A stretch of DNA of 13,321 nucleotides. It comes from Larix sibirica (taxonomy: Eukaryota; Streptophyta; Pinopsida; Pinales; Pinaceae). The translations under genes and the position numbers were made by a program. The stretch's first letter is position 1. Each line of letters begins with the position of its first letter. The notes under the pieces are model-generated. The model was given only the letters and a program-made list of their open reading frames with translations. It was not told the DNA's origin and made no database searches. The stretch covers positions 1 through 13,321 of the forward strand of contig NWUY0300069502.1 of the NCBI GenBank assembly GCA_004151065.3, written 5' to 3'. Below are positions 8,968 through 13,321 of this stretch, in pieces.

Positions 8968-10256
8968 TCAACTTGTTCCTTCAATGCACGATTTTGAGCA
9001 GATGAGAGGAAGGATGGCCTTCCACGCCCCCATCCCTTTTGCGAAGGCTAAAGTATTTTCCCCCAACCCAAGATGGTGCATAAGAATACCTAATAAGTTA
9101 GGTATTTCTCTAGTTATTAAATGGAAATGAATAGGAATATTTTCCAGATAGGAGGAGGAGGATAGGTCTGTTGAATATGTAGGAGGAGAGAAGTGGGAGA
9201 TAGGGTTCAGAGATGAGTAATCCAAGTTAGTTTGTGAGATAATAGGGGGAAGGGAGGGGATAGAGTGAAGGGAAACAGAGAGAGAGGGGAGGGTGGTCTC
9301 AAGATATTTCCAATCATTTACCATTAAATTAAAATAATTTGCAAGAGAAACAATGAGAGTTGAAGGATCCAACTCATTACCTGGAGAATTCAGCATTTTT
9401 GTTTCCATGGGATGAGTTTCCAGGCCCGACCCTTCTAGAAAAGTTTCTTGATTTGTTGTTTACTTTGTCTGATCCATCTATGCATATTCTGTCTTTTCCG
9501 AGCTAAATTATGACCCATCTGCCTGAGTAGGGGTTTGCTGTCCAATAGAAAGATTTTTGAATTTCCTTCTAGTTTTTGTTGAGACATCTTCCGTGTAGGA
9601 AGCGCCCCTCGTTCCTTGTCACTTTCTATTCCTTGAAAAGTACTTGGAAAAATGTAGATTGCAGTTCTTTGAAATGTTCCCATATACATGACATCTATAA
9701 CAACATAAATGGATTCCTTTGTAATCAAGTTTTTGTCTATGTACCTCTCTTCCCTAGATTAATTCAAATTCCTCCTTAAGTTCGATTCTGATGTTCAAGG
9801 ATACCATGATGTGAGCTACCATCATTCTTTTAGTATGCAAGAAGGACATATCTACATCATTAAAATATCCTAGAGCATTCCCAAAGTCCCTGAAACAGTC
9901 CAGATTCTAGAATTCCTAGGGCATCCCAGGAAGTCTAACCCATACCGGAATTACATCCATCTTTTCAGTTTTCACACCGAACATGGGCGTCAATCTCTTG
10001 AAGAGGATGGATATTGAGCCTAATATCCAAAGTTTTTGAAGGATGCGGTTCGCATCATCCTTATTTTATGATTTTTAAGATGAACCATCCTCTGGCCAAA
10101 ACCCTAATTTCCACACTATAATTTATCAACTATGACCAGCTCTTTTTTCCCCATTCTTCAAACACCTCTATACTAAGATACTTGTCCCTTGCTTTGCCTA
10201 CCACTTTTTTTTCAACCATATCCATTGATTTTGAAACCGATACATCTCCTCCACAT
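8968..10256 (-). pseudogene. LINE copy A ORF1: DUF4283-like domain and zinc knuckle pseudogene
   Basis: ORF1 proteins of plant L1 elements bind the element's RNA. Reading down from 10256, one frame gives VVGKARDKYLS and EEWGKKSW, the start of a DUF4283-type RNA-binding fold. After stops and frame changes come VIPVWVRLPGMP, FGNALGYFNDVD and VAHIMVSL, the hallmark second half of that fold, at about 9800-9960. A zinc knuckle follows at 9661-9702. The carboxy-terminal part (8968-9408) is a 146-codon stretch with no stop, rich in Ser, Pro, Leu and Ile. It ends at a TGA at 8968-8970. ORF2 starts 63 nt further on. The amino-terminus before the DUF4283-like part appears absent, cut by the junction with copy B. 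Confidence 0.8.
9661..9702 (-). other. CCHC-type zinc knuckle of ORF1, His replaced by Asn
   Basis: The 14 codons read CYRCHVYGNISKNC. This fits C-x2-C-x4-H-x4-C with all three Cys and the conserved Gly kept, but Asn (AAC) stands where His (CAC) is expected. It sits just after the DUF4283-like part, as in related ORF1 proteins. Confidence 0.82.
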
Positions 10257-10295
10257 ACCAATATGAGAAGGTATTCGGCATTATTGGCACATTTG
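10250..10295. other. Junction between LINE copy B and LINE copy A
   Basis: On the minus strand, copy B ORF2 sequence stops matching copy A's ORF2 near 10290, just after the codons for NALGTNV. ORF1-type sequence is recognisable from about 10256. No A tail, target duplication or UTR separates them. The exact breakpoint cannot be set by eye because both sides are degenerate. Confidence 0.6.
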
Positions 10296-13200
10296 TTCCA
10301 AGTGCATTTAGGAAGGTATTCCAAGAATCCACCAGAGCATCCAAAATCTCCAGACCATTTGCATCCTTCCATCCCTGGTTCCAGATCGACGAGGTTGCAG
10401 GGTCAACAATTTGATCCAAATGATATATTCCTTGAATGTCCAAGTGATCGATAAGTTGGGGGGGAATAATATGACAATTTTGGAAACCCATTCAAGGATC
10501 TACACCTATACGCACATTTGTTCCTTTACCAATTTTCCAAGCGAGGCCTTCCTCGATGAGAGGAAGAGAGTTCACCATAGATTTCCATATTATTGAGATT
10601 GCCTGCCTACTTATATTGGGACTTCTAATCCAGTCCATAAGTGAATCTGAGACAATATATTTGTGGATGATAACCTCAGTCCAAAGACTATGGGTGGTGA
10701 GGAGTCACCAACCAGATTTCGCTGCTAAGGATTTGGAAAATAAGTGCATATTTTTTAGTCCGTATCCACCCAGGATTTTTGGTTGAGCTAGTATTTCCCA
10801 ATTCACCCATGGAAGCATAGAGTCAAGTCATTTTTCCCTGGCCAAAGGAACTTGAAGCATATTTTTCTTGATTTGTCTAGAATGCCTTTTGGAATCCAAG
10901 ATAAGGACATCCAGTAACTGTAATAGCTTCTAGGACCGATTTTACTAAGTCCATTCTACTAGCTCTTGAGATCCATTTGTGACACCACACATTTAATCTC
11001 TTTTCCAATTTGGCAATCAACAAGTTCCAATATTCCTTTTTATAAATGTTTGGCTTTAGTAAAAAACCTAGATATTTGAGTCCTTCATCAAATATTCTTA
11101 AACCATAGGGGAAAAGGAAAGAGTACCTTTGTACTTCAATATCCTCCATGTTGATGGTAGATAAGATGGATTTTTGTGCATTTATCACCATGCCTATGGC
11201 ATTCCCAAAGAGCTCCAATAATTCTAATAGATTTTTTGCATCTCAAACAGAGCCATCGCAAAAAATTAGGATATCATCGAAGAAAAGAAGATGAGTAACT
11301 TTGAGAGTGGTGGAAATGGATATCCCTAAGAAGGTACCCCGCCTTTTAGCATCCAGAAGAGCTTTGCTAATTCCTTATGTGACCAGCAAAAAAAGTAGAG
11401 GTGAGAGGGGACAAACCTTGCCGAAGATCTCTTTCAGAAGGGAAGAAAGGGGAGGTGGAACCATTGATAAGCACTACAAAAGATACTGTAGTGATGCAAC
11501 TCATGACCCATTTGATAAAAGTGTATTCAAAGCCTAGATGGGTCATAAGGAGTCACATATACGTCCAACTAAATCTATCAAAGGATTTGGATAGATTGAT
11601 ATTGATCACGTCTCCTTTCAATTTCCTTGTTTTTATACTGTGAAGGCCCTCCTAAGAAACCCCAATTTCCTCATGGATCTGCCTTCCTTCCATAAAACTG
11701 AACTGTTAATGAGAGATAATTTTTGAAAGAACCATATTTAGCCTTCTAGCAATAATTTTTGCTACCACTATATAAGTGATATTGCAAAATGAAATTAGTC
11801 TAAATTCCTGCATCATGTTGGGGTGGTCATTTTTTGGAATGAGGGAAACAAAATTTGTGTTAAGAGGAGGCTGCATGAATCCCCTGGATTTGGATTCCTC
11901 AACAAGCTAAAGCGGGTCATGACCAATTGTGTCATATAGCGCCAAGAATAATTCAACGGTCTATCCATCCAAACCAAGTCTTTTATCTTTTTGGAAGCTA
12001 TGTAGGGTTTCTTTGAGTTCCTCTTCTGAGACCTCCTCCATGAGATCTTGATTGTCCTCCCTAGTTACCAAGCCAGAGAAAAAATGTGTTAGATTTAGTA
12101 CTTCAGCAATGGAAGCCCTTGCGTCTTACTTGAAAAGGTTATGGAAATGTGATTTTCCAAAATTTTCTAGGCCTTCAAAGGAGGAAACAACTTCGATAAT
12201 TTCAATTTTTACCTCCCAAGTGGTGTTATGCATTTTTCTCTCTTTTGCAAAAGCTTGAAAGAATTTTATATTCTCATCACCACTTTCCATCTAGATAGAT
12301 CTGATTTTCAATCGCCAAACTTCCTCTTGTTCTTTCAATAGCTGCCTTCTTCTGGATTCCAAATTTTCCCAATCGGTACTTGGATTCTTGAGAAGAATAC
12401 CCCCCTCCTTCTGATTCCTAGATATTTTGAATTTTCGTTTCCACTTGTTTGAGATCCTGGTCATCCCTGAGTTTTTTGTTTTTTTCCCATTCTTGCACTT
12501 TCTTCTTGAGCAAGGTAATATTTTGGGTGAAATGTAAGGATGTAAGTCTTCCTTCCTGTGGATTGGAGGGGACCCAATTTGTTTGGATTAGGTGTATGAA
12601 ATACTCATCCTTTAACCAAGATACACACCTCTTGAAGGGACTAGATGGATTTATTACATTCCCTTACAATTCTAAGCATATCGGGTAGTGATCTGATTCA
12701 CCCCTTGAGTCCACCCATTTCTTGATCATTAGATTCCGCACCAGCAAGTTTTTAGCTACTAGAAAACGATCAAGCCTCTTTGCAATTCTATTGTAACCTA
12801 TTCTCTTGTTTGTCCAAGTGCGTCTCATTATTATTGGGTTAACATCTAGTAGCCTTCCATTTCGGAGTTTTTGTTCAAAATAACCTGCGAGAGGATCCAT
12901 TCTCACTCTGGGTCCCTTGATTTCATGTGAACCTAGAGTGAAATTTAGATCACCTCCAATAATTACATTATCAGGATTGAAGAAGAATTTTTGGCTTGAA
13001 GAATCCCAGTATGGGACTCGATCTTCGTAGGGGCCATAAATATTGAGAACAATGAAGGATTTGTTTAATTCAAAATTAAAGACCTCTATACCAAGTCTAG
13101 AATCGAAGCCCCATGAGTTTAAGACATTTACAAGATTTGGATTCCAACCATGGCAATGCCCCCCTAGTGACCTCTTGCCTCTTGAGCTAAAAAAATTAGA

Positions 13201-13321
13201 TTTTTGAGAGTATATTTCATAAGGTTTATGACTGCTTCTTCAACACCAAGTGTTTCTTGAAACAAAATAATATCGAGCTGATGATTTAGGATCATCCATC
13301 TAATGGAAAGCTTTTTCTGGA
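10257..13321 (-). mobile_element. LINE copy B (same family as copy A), truncated at both ends in this window
   Basis: Copy B is colinear with copy A positions of about 5840-8863, with an offset of 4454-4459 bp. That means only a few bases of net indels over 3 kb. In one block (A 7481-7580, B 11939-12038) I count 84 of 100 identical bases. The 5' end (ORF1 and first ORF2 codons) lies beyond the window. On the 3' side, clear similarity to copy A stops near 10290, and copy A's ORF1 begins by about 10256. Most of zf-RVT, RNase H, 3' UTR and tail are absent. Confidence 0.85.
10290..13321 (-). pseudogene. LINE copy B ORF2 (partial): endonuclease-RT pseudogene
   Basis: The window opens this copy at about ORF2 codon 14. 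The endonuclease shows LFQET, GGDLN (12943-12957) and SDH (12688-12696), with an 80-codon open stretch (12664-12906). The linker after it is in frame through WEKNKK at about 12485, where copy A has slipped. The RT has motif A NLSKSFD at 11577-11597 with Asn for the catalytic Asp, motif B LRQGLSPL, and motif C FFDDIL, whose FFDD is at 11273-11284. The thumb follows in a 113-codon stretch (10877-11218: LKYLGF-LKPN, then a degraded SR-GRLVLVKSVLEA). The last conserved block is IVDPATSSIWNQGW to DALVDSWN at about 10310-10410. Scattered stops and frame changes make it non-functional. Confidence 0.85.

Larger units (their letters stand above)
4357..10256 (-). mobile_element. LINE copy A (plant L1 type), nearly complete, degenerate
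   Basis: This is a non-LTR retrotransposon in the order ORF1 (DUF4283-like domain, zinc knuckle), ORF2 (endonuclease, RT, zf-RVT, RNase H), 3' UTR and poly(A). Its 3' end is sharp: an 8-nt A tail at 4357-4364 abuts PLE sequence. Its 5' end is fuzzy. ORF1 similarity starts near 10256, next to the cut 3' side of LINE copy B, and the ORF1 amino-terminus and 5' UTR appear to be missing. The 5' target-site duplicate expected to start TAACTTCTAAGG on the minus strand was not found near 10256. All reading frames carry stops or frameshifts. Confidence 0.85.

Noticed and set aside
4365-13321. Two similar direct copies about 4.45 kb apart as possible long terminal repeats
   Set aside because: The shared sequence is LINE ORF2 coding for endonuclease and RT, not an LTR. 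There is no primer-binding site, polypurine tract, integrase or protease.
1-13321. CRISPR array, tRNA, rRNA or bacterial operon signals
   Set aside because: No regularly spaced repeats, cloverleaf with CCA-type end, rRNA core sequence or Shine-Dalgarno-led gene chains were seen. All recognisable proteins are eukaryotic transposon proteins.

Overview
This window looks like plant nuclear DNA made almost entirely of decayed transposable elements. No intact protein-coding gene, RNA gene, CRISPR array or bacterial-type operon can be supported. It is AT-rich. Three element classes can be recognised from degenerate but readable protein motifs, all on the minus strand: a hAT-type DNA transposon (DUF659-like transposase), a Penelope-like retroelement (PLE) with a GIY-YIG endonuclease, and two copies of a plant L1-type LINE. 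The LINEs carry the plant signature of a DUF4283-like domain plus zinc knuckle in ORF1, and endonuclease, reverse transcriptase, zf-RVT and RNase H in ORF2. Endonuclease-bearing PLEs are unusual in plants; they are known mainly from conifers (the 'Dryad' lineage). A conifer or other large-genome gymnosperm is therefore the best guess for the host. That is inference, not proof.

Layout. Positions 1-752 hold two short tandem duplications and AT-rich DNA. Positions 753-1745 hold a hAT transposase relic. Positions 1746-3306 hold no recognisable gene; they contain a perfect 18-bp palindrome, a cluster of CATGCA motifs and an A/purine-rich tract. Positions 3307-4356 are the 3' half of a PLE open reading frame: reverse transcriptase from just before its motif B, the linker, then GIY-YIG. 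At 4356/4357 the PLE is interrupted by the poly(A) end of LINE copy A. Copy A runs on the minus strand from about 10256 (ORF1) through ORF2 (8904 to 4815) and a 3' UTR to the 8-nt A tail at 4357-4364. From about 10257 to the window end lies LINE copy B. B is a second ORF2, colinear with A at an offset of 4454-4459 bp over about 3.0 kb and about 84 percent identical in one 100-bp block counted by hand. B lacks its 3' end (most of zf-RVT, RNase H, 3' UTR, tail), and its 5' end is outside the window.

These genes do not work together as a system. The window is a nested, layered deposit: an older PLE, split by a LINE, with a head-to-tail LINE-LINE junction upstream. The points most worth checking are the plant EN+ PLE, the exact nested insertion, the unexplained B/A junction, and the loss of the RT motif-A aspartate in both LINE copies.
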